Positions 8,158 to 16,326 of a stretch of DNA of 35,739 bases are shown piece after piece (positions within the stretch are counted from its first letter, which is position 1; every line of letters starts with the position of its first letter). Location of the stretch: positions 1-35,739 of the forward strand of contig JAJXWJ010000031.1 of assembly GCA_021781655.1 (NCBI GenBank), written 5' to 3'. Origin of the DNA: Bacillota bacterium. Lineage in GTDB: Bacteria; Bacillota; Clostridia; Clostridiales; Clostridiaceae. The position numbers were made by a program, and so were the translations under genes. Under the pieces are notes generated by a model, which saw only the letters and a list, made by a program, of their open reading frames with translations, did not search any database and was not told the DNA's origin.

Positions 8158-10056
8158 TTGAAATTACAAAGGGATTCAGAAGCTAAAAGCAGTAGGAATG
8201 AAATTATACCTTTAGATATGCAGCTTGATGTATTATTGCAAACTATTGAAAATGTATTAGGTGAAGGTGTAGTTAAAGCCAGAATAATTAAATATAAGCT
8301 TCAAAAATCAATAAATAGCAATGATATTAACAAAAAACTTTATGCTATAAATAAAATTGTTTCTGAAGGAAAAGGTATAAATGTAGTTCCTACAGAAGAA
8401 AATTTTGATGAAATTTTTGATAAAACATCTGAATTAATAGTTGAAGTTATAGCAAAAACATATATTGAAAACAAACTTCAAAATGAAGTTGAAGAAGCAC
8501 TTTTAGAAAAACAAGAAAAATATGTTGAAGAAGTAAAGCTTGGAATTATTAAAAAAAGAAAAGGTGCTGAGAATGGTAAAACTAAAAAAAGGTTAGAGCA
8601 GCTTATTGAACTTGATAAGTTTAAGCTTAATAAAAGTATTCAAGCACTTTTAAGACCTGAAGCATTCTCAGAAATAGTAGGACAAGAAATAGCAATAAAG
8701 GCTATTTTGTCAAAAATTGCATCACCCTTTCCTCAACATATAATTTTATATGGACCACCAGGAGTAGGTAAAACTACTGCTGCTAGAATAGCTCTTGAGG
8801 AAGCTAAAAAGTTAAGGCATACACCATTTTCTAAAAAGTCAAAATTTGTAGAAGTTGACGGTACAACTTTAAGGTGGGATCCTAGAGAAATAACCAATCC
8901 ACTTTTAGGTTCAGTGCATGACCCAATATATCAAGGCAGTAAAAAAGAATTGTCAGAATTTGGAGTACCAGAACCAAAGACAGGGCTTGTAACAGAAGCA
9001 CATGGGGGTATACTTTTTATTGATGAAATAGGTGAACTTGATAATATTCTTCAAAATAAGCTTTTAAAGGTTTTAGAAGACAAAAGAGTAGAATTTTCGT
9101 CCGCATATTATGACCCTGACGATGAAAATGTGCCTAAATATATTAAATATATTTTTGAAAATGGAGCACCTGCAGATTTTATTTTAATAGGTGCGACTAC
9201 ACGGGAGCCTAGCGAAATTAACCCTGCACTAAGATCACGCTGTACAGAAGTATATTTTCAGCCACTAACTGCAAAAGATGTACAAAAAATTGTAGTTAAT
9301 GCTGCTAGTAAACTCAATGTTGAACTTGAAGATGGCATACCAGAATATATTAGCAGATTTACCATAGAGGGAAGACGTGCAGTTAATATATTAGCAGACG
9401 TATATGGATATGTTCTTTATAATAGCAAGGCTGACCCTAAAGAAAAGGCTAAAATAAAAATGTCAGATGTTGAAGAAGTTTTAGCTATAAATAGATTAAA
9501 ACCATATGAGACTATTGAAAATGAAAGCAGTATGGAAGTTGGTCACGTATATGGTCTTGGAGTTAGTGGATATCTTGGTTCTACCATTGAAATTGAGGCT
9601 GCAGTTTTTGAAGCAAAGGAAAAGGGGCATGGAACTGTAAGATTTAACGATACTGCTGGTAGTATGGCAAAAGATTCTGTATTTAATGCAGCTTCAGTAA
9701 TTAGAAAAATTACGGATAAAGACATTAAAGACTACGACATTCATGTAAACTTTGTAGGAGGAGGCAAGATTGATGGGCCTTCAGCTGGAGCAGCTATTAC
9801 TGTATGTATTATTAGTTCACTTTTAAATAAGCCAGTTAGACAGGATGTAGCTATTACAGGCGAAATTTCACTTAGGGGAAAAGTAAGACCTGTAGGTGGA
9901 ATTTTTGAGAAAGTATATGGAGCTAGAAGAAAAGGAATAAAACTTGTATTAGTTCCAGAAGAAAATATTAAAGAAGTACCTAAAGATTTGAATGATATTA
10001 AAGTTAATTCGGTTAATAATATAGAAGAACTAATGGATATAGTATTTACTAATTAG
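8158..10056 (+). CDS. lonC: ATP-dependent Lon-type protease LonC
   Basis: A cytosolic AAA+ serine protease of 632 residues that combines unfolding and proteolysis. An N-terminal helical region (1-165) lacks the classical Lon substrate domain. Walker A is GPPGVGKTT (Lys205) and Walker B is ILFIDEIGEL. The C-terminal S16 peptidase carries the catalytic Ser in DGPSAG (Ser542) and the Lys in GGIFEK (Lys585). The start is TTG 8158, seven bases after AAAGGAG. Its position between rplI and dnaB fits the clostridial LonC/LonB-like branch. Both catalytic dyad residues are intact, so it should be active. Confidence 0.92.
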   Translation: MKLQRDSEAKSSRNEIIPLDMQLDVLLQTIENVLGEGVVKARIIKYKLQKSINSNDINKKLYAINKIVSEGKGINVVPTEENFDEIFDKTSELIVEVIAKTYIENKLQNEVEEALLEKQEKYVEEVKLGIIKKRKGAENGKTKKRLEQLIELDKFKLNKSIQALLRPEAFSEIVGQEIAIKAILSKIASPFPQHIILYGPPGVGKTTAARIALEEAKKLRHTPFSKKSKFVEVDGTTLRWDPREITNPLLGSVHDPIYQGSKKELSEFGVPEPKTGLVTEAHGGILFIDEIGELDNILQNKLLKVLEDKRVEFSSAYYDPDDENVPKYIKYIFENGAPADFILIGATTREPSEINPALRSRCTEVYFQPLTAKDVQKIVVNAASKLNVELEDGIPEYISRFTIEGRRAVNILADVYGYVLYNSKADPKEKAKIKMSDVEEVLAINRLKPYETIENESSMEVGHVYGLGVSGYLGSTIEIEAAVFEAKEKGHGTVRFNDTAGSMAKDSVFNAASVIRKITDKDIKDYDIHVNFVGGGKIDGPSAGAAITVCIISSLLNKPVRQDVAITGEISLRGKVRPVGGIFEKVYGARRKGIKLVLVPEENIKEVPKDLNDIKVNSVNNIEELMDIVFTN

Positions 10057-10075
10057 AATATAGGAGAGATAGAAA

Positions 10076-11404
10076 ATGGAAGCACCTCTTAAACTTTTAC
10101 CTCAAAATATTGAAGCAGAGCAGTCGGTTCTAGGTTCAATGATTATAGATAAAACATCGATTGCAGAGGCAGCTGAAGTTTTGAGAAGCGAAGATTTTTA
10201 TAGAGAAAATCATAAGCTAATATTTTCTTCAATTATCGGGTTATATCAAAAAGACATTCCTGTTGACATGATAACTATTATCGAACATTTAAGGTCCAAT
10301 GAAAGGTTAGAGGCAGTTGGTGGGATAACTTATATTACTGAGCTTTGCAACTCTGTACCTTCCACTGCAAACCTTCAGACATATATAAATATTGTAAAAG
10401 ATAAAGCTGTACTTAGAAGACTTATAAAGTCTTCACACGAAATAATTGAAGAAAGCTACAGCAAACAGGATGATGTTCCAATGGTACTAGACTCAGCAGA
10501 AAAAAAGATTTTTGATATAGCTCAAAATAAATCTGTAAGTGATTTTGAGTCATTGAGTGAAGTACTTGAAAGAGGCTTTTTAGAAATAGAAAGACTATAT
10601 AATAACAAGGGAGAAGTAACAGGAGTTCCTTCAGGCTTTCCAGAGCTTGATGATAAAACTTCTGGTTTCCAAAGTGGAGATATGGTTCTTATTGCAGCAA
10701 GACCATCAATGGGTAAGACGACTTTTGCATTAAACCTTGCAGAGCATGCAGCATTAAGAGCTGGTAAAAGCGTAGTAATATTCTCTTTGGAAATGTCAAA
10801 AGAGCAGCTTGCATATAAGCTTCTATGCTCTGAGGCAAATGTGGATATGTTAAAGCTTAGGACAGGAAACTTAGAGGATGCAGATTGGGATAATATAGCA
10901 AGAGCATCTGGTCCTCTAGCCGATGCAAAAATATATATAGATGATACAGCAGGAATATCTGTAATGGAAATGCGCTCAAAGTGCAGAAAAATAAAAATAC
11001 AACATGGAATAGACTTAATCGTAATAGATTACCTTCAGCTTATGTCTGGAAGTGGAGAAAGTAGACAGCAGGAAGTATCAGAAATTTCTAGATCGATAAA
11101 AGCACTTGCAAAAGAGATGCATTGCCCTGTTATAGCACTTTCCCAGCTTTCTCGTGCACCTGAACAGAGAACAGACCACAGACCTATGTTATCGGACCTT
11201 AGAGAATCCGGTTCAATAGAACAGGATGCCGATCTTGTAATGTTTTTATATAGAGATGAATATTATAACAAGGAAACGGAAGAAAAAAATGTGGCAGAAT
11301 GTATAATAGCAAAGCAAAGAAATGGTCCTACTGGAACAGTTAAGCTTGCATGGCTTGGTCAATTCAGTAAATTTGGAAGGCTGGATGTTATACACAGAGA
11401 ATAA
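10076..11404 (+). CDS. dnaB: Replicative DNA helicase DnaB
   Basis: A 442-residue hexameric helicase that unwinds DNA at the replication fork. The N-terminal primase-interaction domain (residues 8-110, PQNIEAEQSVLGSMI) is followed by a linker and the RecA-like motor. Walker A is ARPSMGKTT (Lys214) and Walker B is LIVIDYLQLM. Conserved LSQLSRAPE and DLRESGSIEQDADLV motifs are present. ATG 10076 follows AGGAGA. It is the last gene of the gdpP-rplI-lonC-dnaB run. Confidence 0.97.
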   Translation: MEAPLKLLPQNIEAEQSVLGSMIIDKTSIAEAAEVLRSEDFYRENHKLIFSSIIGLYQKDIPVDMITIIEHLRSNERLEAVGGITYITELCNSVPSTANLQTYINIVKDKAVLRRLIKSSHEIIEESYSKQDDVPMVLDSAEKKIFDIAQNKSVSDFESLSEVLERGFLEIERLYNNKGEVTGVPSGFPELDDKTSGFQSGDMVLIAARPSMGKTTFALNLAEHAALRAGKSVVIFSLEMSKEQLAYKLLCSEANVDMLKLRTGNLEDADWDNIARASGPLADAKIYIDDTAGISVMEMRSKCRKIKIQHGIDLIVIDYLQLMSGSGESRQQEVSEISRSIKALAKEMHCPVIALSQLSRAPEQRTDHRPMLSDLRESGSIEQDADLVMFLYRDEYYNKETEEKNVAECIIAKQRNGPTGTVKLAWLGQFSKFGRLDVIHRE

Positions 11405-11517
11405 CAACTTTATTGGTGGATATGTGTATAATTTTCGATGTTTTTTGTGGAAAACTTTCATTTTTTCATAGTTGTCAACAGTTTTTGATAGCTTTTCTTG
11501 CAAAATTACTAACAAAA

Positions 11518-11556
11518 AGGAGCTATATCACAAAATTAAATTGTGCTATAGCTCCT
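11518..11556. terminator. Bidirectional terminator between dnaB and hsp18
   Basis: AGGAGCTATA-T-CACAA (11518-11533) pairs with TTGTG-C-TATAGCTCCT (11541-11556), 15 pairs with one mismatch and a 7-nt loop. T-rich sequence follows on the plus strand (AAATTTTTATTT) and on the minus strand (CCTTTTTG). It can serve both convergent genes. Confidence 0.85.
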
Positions 11557-11562
11557 AAATTT

Positions 11563-12006
11563 TTATTTAATATCAATTTTTTTAGTTGAAACGCTTCCCT
11601 CTTTTTTAGGAAGAACTACTTTTAAAATTCCATCGTTAAAAGCAGCATCGATTTTAGCTTCATCTATATTATTAATGTAAAAGCTTCTTTGAAATTTTCC
11701 ATAGCTTCTTTCTTTTTTAACATAATTATCACCTTTAGTTTCAACTGAATCATCTCGCACTGCCGAAATAGTTAAATAGTTGTTATCATAATCTAAAGCT
11801 ATAGCCTCTTTTTTAAAGCCAGGAAGTTCTGCTTCTAAGGTATAATTATTATCTTCTTCTTTTATATCTACCTTGAAGCTTGAAGAGTTAAATGCTATTG
11901 GTGCAAAGAAATCTTCGTTAAAAAAGCTGTTCCATAAATTATCGAAGCTGTCACCTCTTTTTGCTATAGAATTTGAATTTCTTTTAAAAGGAACTAATTC
12001 GAACAT
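11563..12006 (-). CDS. hsp18: Small heat shock protein Hsp18 (Hsp20/alpha-crystallin family)
   Basis: A 147-residue cytosolic holdase chaperone. A short N-terminal region (FELVPFKRNSNSIAKRGDSFDNLWNSFF) precedes the alpha-crystallin domain (about residues 42-135). That domain has the typical VDIKEEDNNYTLEAELPGFKKEAI and NDGILKVVLPK blocks, the latter matching the family GVLTV/ILKV strand. The AAGGAGG site is correctly placed before the ATG. The promoter is covered by a CtsR operator, so the gene should be heat-inducible through CtsR. Confidence 0.95.
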   Translation of the reverse strand: MFELVPFKRNSNSIAKRGDSFDNLWNSFFNEDFFAPIAFNSSSFKVDIKEEDNNYTLEAELPGFKKEAIALDYDNNYLTISAVRDDSVETKGDNYVKKERSYGKFQRSFYINNIDEAKIDAAFNDGILKVVLPKKEGSVSTKKIDIK

Positions 12007-12048
12007 AAATAAAACCTCCTTGTTTGTTTAATTTCTTTCTATGGTTAT

Positions 12049-12078
12049 ATAATAAAGCAAAGGTCAAAGAAAGTCAAA
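12049..12078 (-). promoter_or_regulatory. hsp18 promoter overlapped by a CtsR operator
   Basis: On the minus strand TTGACT (12072-12077), exactly 17 bp and TATTAT (12049-12054) form the promoter. On the plus strand GGTCAAA-GAA-AGTCAAA (12062-12078) is a direct heptad repeat with a 3-nt NAN spacer, matching the published CtsR consensus in full. Repressor binding would cover the -35 box. Confidence 0.85.
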
Positions 12079-12276
12079 GTATAAAAATAGTAATTTTTTT
12101 TGATTTCAAGTAAATAATTTTGATTAATTAAAATTATGTCACACAAAGTATAATTTTCTACAGTTTTTTAAGCTTTAGAGCAATCTTTATGATTCTTAAG
12201 ATTTTATTATTATTATGTTAAACAATTACTTCTAAAATTATTATTAGAAATTAAACAATAATTTGGGAGGTTGGAT

Positions 12277-12948
12277 ATGAAAAGAAATTTTGGATTAGTA
12301 GTATTAATAACAGTAATTGCTTCGATATTGCTACTTAATGGATTATTTGATAAAGTGGGAACATTTACTACAGGGGCAGACTATAAGGATATAAATGCTA
12401 AGGGAAATTTGATACTAGTAAATAAAAGTCATCCCTTACCAGAAGATTATGTACCAGACGATTTGGTAAAGGTAAATGTGAAGTTTAATAAAACAGCTAC
12501 TGATGAGGAGAAGATGATGAGAAAAGAAGCTGCTTTTGCCCTTGAGAAAATGTTTATGGCAGCAGAAAGAGATAAGATAGAATTGTATGGTGTTAATGGC
12601 TACAGATCCTATGATACTCAAAAACAGTTATACGATGATGATTCAAGAACAAAAGGTTACAGTTATTCGGAGCAGTATGATGCAAAGCCTGGTACAAGTG
12701 AACATCAAACAGGACTTGCTATGGATGTTACTAATAGCAGATATTCTACAAACTTTGGAGAAACGGTTGAAGGTAAATGGCTTAAGAATAATTGCTATAA
12801 GTATGGCTTCATTATAAGATATCCTATTGGTATGGAAAATATTACTGGGTACGCCTATGAGCCTTGGCATGTAAGGTATGTAGGAGTAAAAGCAGCGGAA
12901 GATATACATTCAAGGGGGATAGTTCTAGAACAGTATCTAAATCAGTAA
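12277..12948 (+). CDS. vanY: VanY-type D-alanyl-D-alanine carboxypeptidase
   Basis: A 223-residue membrane-anchored M15B zinc peptidase that trims the terminal D-Ala of peptidoglycan pentapeptides outside the cell. An N-terminal anchor (FGLVVLITVIASILLL) is followed by the peptidase domain. Zinc and catalytic motifs are complete: SEHQTGLAMD (His143, Asp150) and EPWH (Glu195, His198). ATG 12277 lies 6 nt after GGGAGG. A TTG at 12271 is in frame but overlaps the site. A VanR/VanS-like pair follows 33 nt later. The VanH, VanA/G ligase and VanX genes are absent, so this is probably cell-wall maintenance rather than a glycopeptide-resistance cluster. Confidence 0.88.
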   Translation: MKRNFGLVVLITVIASILLLNGLFDKVGTFTTGADYKDINAKGNLILVNKSHPLPEDYVPDDLVKVNVKFNKTATDEEKMMRKEAAFALEKMFMAAERDKIELYGVNGYRSYDTQKQLYDDDSRTKGYSYSEQYDAKPGTSEHQTGLAMDVTNSRYSTNFGETVEGKWLKNNCYKYGFIIRYPIGMENITGYAYEPWHVRYVGVKAAEDIHSRGIVLEQYLNQ

Positions 12949-12981
12949 AATTGTTTTATAATAAATATGAGGTGCTGGAAA

Positions 12982-13683
12982 ATGAACGAGAAAATCTTAG
13001 TGGTTGATGATGATAAGCAAATATCTAGTTTGCTAGAAATATATCTTGAAAATGAAGGGTACAAGGTTTTTAAAGCCTATGATGGAAGTAAGGCCTTAGA
13101 ATTAATTAAAATCAAAAGACCACATTTAATAATATTGGATATTATGATGCCCAAAGTAGATGGTATGGAAGTTTTAAGAGAAATTAGGAAAGATTTAAAT
13201 GTACCAATCATACTTCTTAGTGCAAAATCTCAAAATATAGATAAAATTACAGGGCTTATGACAGGAGCCGATGATTATATAACTAAACCATTTGATCAGC
13301 TAGAATTTATTGTACGAGTAAAAACTCTTCTTAGGCGAACATATTTTTTTAACAAAAAAGAAGAGGAGTATAAGGATGAGGATATACTTCAGCTTAATGG
13401 ATTAACAATAAAAAAATCTACACATTCAGTGTATATAAATGAAAGATTTATTTCTTTGACAGCAACAGAATTTGAAATACTATTTCTTTTGGCAAATAAT
13501 TCTGGCAGAGTTTTTAGTGCAGAAGAAATATTTGAAATTGTGTGGAAGGAGAAATATTTCCAATCAAATAATACGGTAATGGTACATATTAGTAATCTAA
13601 GAGATAAGTTACATGAATTTTCGGAAGGGGAAAAAATAATACACACGGTTTGGGGAGTTGGGTATAAAATTGAAAAAAACTGA
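12982..13683 (+). CDS. vanR: VanR-like OmpR-family response regulator
   Basis: A 233-residue transcription factor. The receiver domain (1-120) has the acidic pocket DDD, the phospho-acceptor Asp53 (IILDIMMPK) and the Lys of DDYITKPF. The winged-helix OmpR DNA-binding domain (about 135-232) ends HTVWGVGYKIE. ATG 12982 follows GAGGTG by 7 nt; an upstream ATG at 12967 lacks a site. It overlaps the sensor kinase gene by 14 nt and lies just after vanY, so its target is probably this cell-wall operon. VanR naming rests on overall resemblance and context. Confidence 0.85.
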   Translation: MNEKILVVDDDKQISSLLEIYLENEGYKVFKAYDGSKALELIKIKRPHLIILDIMMPKVDGMEVLREIRKDLNVPIILLSAKSQNIDKITGLMTGADDYITKPFDQLEFIVRVKTLLRRTYFFNKKEEEYKDEDILQLNGLTIKKSTHSVYINERFISLTATEFEILFLLANNSGRVFSAEEIFEIVWKEKYFQSNNTVMVHISNLRDKLHEFSEGEKIIHTVWGVGYKIEKN

Positions 13684-14785
13684 TATTTACAAATTAGAAA
13701 TTAGGTGTTTAGGTCTCATAGCTTTAGCTATAATACTTTCAGTTATAACATCAATAGCAATTTTTATAGTATATGAAATAGTATTAAATGTATTTGTGTT
13801 AAATAATAAGAATTTAAATGATCTAGTATATTATTTAAGGACAATATTTAGTTTTGGAGAAATCAAAATCATTATTGAAATCATAATATTTTTAATATAT
13901 CTCCATAGGATATTTTATAATCGAATAAAATATTTTGTAGAAATAGATTTATTAGTAGATAGTATGGCTGATTGTAATTTTCATGAGAGGATACCTGTAA
14001 AATCAGAGCAAACCTTTGGTAAATTAGCGTCAAGTATAAATAATATAATGGATAAGTTTAACTATGTAATTATGGAAGAAAAAGCTTCAGAGCAAACTAA
14101 AATAGATTTAATTACAAGCGTATCACATGACTTAAGAACTCCTTTAACAGCAATATTAGGATATTTGCAGCTTGTAGATGATGATAAATATGAAGATGAA
14201 ATTAAGCTTAGATACTATGTGAATATTGCATTAACTAAAACTAAACAGTTAAAGGTATTAATTGAAGATTTATTTGAACTTACTACGCTAAATAATTATG
14301 GGTTCAAACTTGATAAAACTTCTATAAATCTAGTTGAGCTAATAAATCAACTAGTAATTGAATATAAGCTCAGCTTTAAAAGAGCTAATATTGAGTGCAG
14401 ATTATTTTTTCCAGAAGATAAGATATATATTTCTGGCGACAGTATTAAGATAGTTAGAGCTTTTGAAAATATAATTTCAAATTGTATAAAGTATTCAAAC
14501 ACAAGTGATTTTATGGATGTCATAGTTAAAAAAGAAGGGGAATATGCTAGAATAGACTTTATTAACTATGGAAATCCTATTCCTCCAAGTGATTTACCAT
14601 ATATTTTTCAAAGGTTTTATAGAGTGGATAAGTCTAGGTCTGTGGAGAGTGGAGGTTCTGGTTTAGGTCTTGCCATTTCTAAAAATATTATAGAGCTTCA
14701 TGGTGGTAATATAATAGCAGAAAGCAACGTGCAGAGAACAGTATTTAAAGTTAAGTTACTTTTGGAAAAATATAAATATATATGA
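13670..14785 (+). CDS. vanS: VanS-like sensor histidine kinase
   Basis: A membrane sensor kinase of 371 residues. Two TM helices (about 10-35 and 60-82) enclose only a short extracytoplasmic stretch. A HAMP-like linker leads to HisKA with SVSHDLRTPL (phospho-accepting His153), then the ATPase domain with ENIISNCIKYS and GSGLGLAISKNIIELHGG. The TTG at 13670 (giving MKKTDIYKLEIR) is the likeliest start, overlapping the regulator gene; TTG 13658 is also possible. The tiny sensory loop is typical of VanS-like and intramembrane-sensing kinases. Confidence 0.83.
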   Translation: MKKTDIYKLEIRCLGLIALAIILSVITSIAIFIVYEIVLNVFVLNNKNLNDLVYYLRTIFSFGEIKIIIEIIIFLIYLHRIFYNRIKYFVEIDLLVDSMADCNFHERIPVKSEQTFGKLASSINNIMDKFNYVIMEEKASEQTKIDLITSVSHDLRTPLTAILGYLQLVDDDKYEDEIKLRYYVNIALTKTKQLKVLIEDLFELTTLNNYGFKLDKTSINLVELINQLVIEYKLSFKRANIECRLFFPEDKIYISGDSIKIVRAFENIISNCIKYSNTSDFMDVIVKKEGEYARIDFINYGNPIPPSDLPYIFQRFYRVDKSRSVESGGSGLGLAISKNIIELHGGNIIAESNVQRTVFKVKLLLEKYKYI

Positions 14786-14807
14786 TATAATAAATATTGT
14801 ATGATAT

Positions 14808-14880
14808 GCTTCCGTAGCACAGCTGGTAGTGCAACTGATTCGTAATCAGTAGGTCGAGTGTTCAAATCACTTCGGGAGCA
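14808..14880 (+). tRNA. tRNA-Thr(CGU), 3' half supplied by the integrated element
   Basis: A 73-nt cloverleaf. The acceptor stem is GCTTCCG/CGGGAGC with discriminator A, and the anticodon stem is ACTGA/TCAGT around TTCGTAA, so the anticodon is CGT. The T-stem GAGTG/CACTT surrounds TTCAAAT. CCA is not encoded. The gene is the attachment site of the element: a 21-bp core in its anticodon arm recurs at 33776. The T-arm downstream of that core differs from the displaced copy at the right end, although both T-stems pair fully. Confidence 0.95.
14836..14856 (+). repeat. attL core (21 bp, in the tRNA anticodon arm)
   Basis: The core runs from TGATTCGTAATC through AGTAGGTCG and is identical to 33776-33796. 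It covers the 3' side of the anticodon stem-loop, a classic crossover site for tyrosine recombinases. Similarity resumes after the T-arm (CGGGAGCATTAGG in both ends). Confidence 0.92.
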
Positions 14881-14885
14881 TTAGG

Positions 14886-14922
14886 AAAAACAAGGGTTTA
14901 TGGAAAGTAGACTCTTGTTTTT
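14886..14922 (+). terminator. Terminator after tRNA-Thr
   Basis: AAAAACAAG (14886-14894) pairs with CTTGTTTTT (14914-14922), followed by TTATTTT. It lies on the element side of the core, so the element brings its own tRNA terminator. The remainder to 15074 holds putative integrase arm sites and a short CCATAGG/CCTATGG hairpin near 15029-15045. Confidence 0.8.
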
Positions 14923-14927
14923 TTATT

Positions 14928-14949
14928 TTGACGTGAGAAAATGACGGGG
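14928..14949 (+). promoter_or_regulatory. Putative integrase arm-type sites, left end
   Basis: TTGACGTG (14928-14935) and ATGACGGGG (14941-14949) form a direct pair 13 bp apart. A near-identical pair lies at the right end of the element (33630-33649). Repeats of this kind near att cores are the usual binding sites of the integrase N-terminal arm domain. Confidence 0.55.
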
Positions 14950-15074
14950 AATGAGTTTTAAAATGAATGAATAGTAAAATCATCCGTGTCATAAAGTGCA
15001 AATTAAATTACGTCATAAAATATAAAATCCATAGGTTTTCCTATGGACTTACAATTATAAAAATACTAAGTATA

Positions 15075-16007
15075 TTAAAAACACTCCTTAAATGCTGTTG
15101 TAGCGAATATAACATAGACCTTATTTTCATTAAAAGTCCATATCCAAAAATTTAATGCTATTTTGCCCTTATTATAGTATTCATGATATACTTTGCCCTT
15201 ATCAAGTAATCTTTGATTAATATCACAAAATCCTTGTATTGCTCCTGTTACTCCATTACTCAACATTAATTCTGATAACTTACGCACATCTGCATTTTTA
15301 ACCAAGTCTATTACTCTTGGCAAAAGAAATTGATTATTACGTTCCTTAGATATCTCAATTGCATCATATCCTGAAAATAAAGCTATGTCTGCATAATCAA
15401 TAAGAATATCGTTAAATTTCTTAGCTAATAAAGTATTATAGTACCTAAGTTCAGATTCTAAATCAAGTAGTTCTTTTCTTGTGTAATAATTCATGTATTT
15501 GCTTATAAGTAGATTAAAACCAATACTAAGTTGACTATGTACACCAACGGAAATTACAACTGAATGGTTCTCCATTTCAGGTATTTTTACATCAATACTG
15601 TTTACTAATCGAGCTTTATCACGTATAAATTTTTTTATTTTTTTTATTGGTGTTTTATTAATTAGGAGTTTTTCAAAATCAGAATATATATCTTGCGATT
15701 GACCAACAAAATCAAATCCGCCTATTGTATTAATTTTGCTTAACTCTTCAGATGAAAGATCCTGCATTTGAATGCCTTTCTCCATACTCTCTTTATTAAT
15801 ATCAAGTAAAGTAACAATATCAAAATTGTTAGTGAAAAAGTTTAAATCTATATCATTACAAAATCCAGCTCCAAAAATAGCTATGCTTTTTACATCTGAG
15901 TTTTTACAAATTATTTTGTCAAGGATAACTTTAGAAATAAAATCTCTGTGAACTTTCCAATTAGACCATAATTTTTTATCATATGTAAAGTAGTCATTGT
16001 ATATCAT
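15075..16007 (-). CDS. Methyltransferase-like protein of unknown function (element cargo)
   Basis: A 310-residue soluble protein. The N-terminal half has a Rossmann-type nucleotide-binding pattern. A strand-loop IAIFGAGFCNDIDL (about residues 41-54) is followed by VTLLDINKESMEKGIQ, whose acidic residue ends strand 2, as in class I SAM-dependent methyltransferases. Later segments (NHSVVISVGVHSQLSIGFNLLI; a conserved-looking DLESELRYYN helix) were not recognised. The C-terminal WIWTFNENKVYVIFAT forms beta strands. ATG 16007 follows AAGGGGG with good spacing. The gene sits alone between attL and the integrase, a place where mobile elements often carry defence or adaptive cargo. A substrate cannot be named, and NAD-binding is an alternative. 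Confidence 0.55.
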   Translation of the reverse strand: MIYNDYFTYDKKLWSNWKVHRDFISKVILDKIICKNSDVKSIAIFGAGFCNDIDLNFFTNNFDIVTLLDINKESMEKGIQMQDLSSEELSKINTIGGFDFVGQSQDIYSDFEKLLINKTPIKKIKKFIRDKARLVNSIDVKIPEMENHSVVISVGVHSQLSIGFNLLISKYMNYYTRKELLDLESELRYYNTLLAKKFNDILIDYADIALFSGYDAIEISKERNNQFLLPRVIDLVKNADVRKLSELMLSNGVTGAIQGFCDINQRLLDKGKVYHEYYNKGKIALNFWIWTFNENKVYVIFATTAFKECF

Positions 16008-16271
16008 TGTATGCCCCCTTAATAATTATATAATTAACTTTTATATAAATCACTATAAAATATTCTTATGCAATAATTTTATATTACCAATATGAAACAA
16101 TTATATCATATTATACTTATACATGTCGAATAAATGCTAAAATGCAGAAATGATACACTAAGGATTAAAAAAAGCATAAAAACTGTATTTAATGAAATTA
16201 ATTATAAAGAATATGTTAGTATATATTAAATGTAACATACTAATTTATGATACGGATATCGGTATTACCCT

Positions 16272-16310
16272 ATAAAAAAAAGAAAAGGATGTTCATAACA
16301 AACATCTTTT
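16272..16310 (-). terminator. Terminator after integrase gene
   Basis: Read on the minus strand, AAAAGATGTT (16310-16301) pairs with AACATCCTTT (16293-16284), followed by a T-run (16283-16272). The gap 16008-16271 is A/T-rich. It holds an inverted repeat TATGTTA/TAACATA near 16209-16237 and no ORF that could be supported. Confidence 0.7.
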
Positions 16311-16326
16311 AATGAAATATTTTATG

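Noticed and set aside
11405..11517. DnaA-box-like TGTGGAAAA motifs after dnaB
   Set aside because: Single weak matches with no clustering and no origin context.
12277..14785. Vancomycin-resistance operon
   Set aside because: Only VanY and VanR/VanS-like genes are present; ligase, lactate dehydrogenase and VanX genes are absent.
14967..15155. 62-codon plus-strand frame after the tRNA terminator
   Set aside because: It has no convincing ribosome site, overlaps the end of the methyltransferase-like gene, and its sequence looks like translated A/T-rich spacer.
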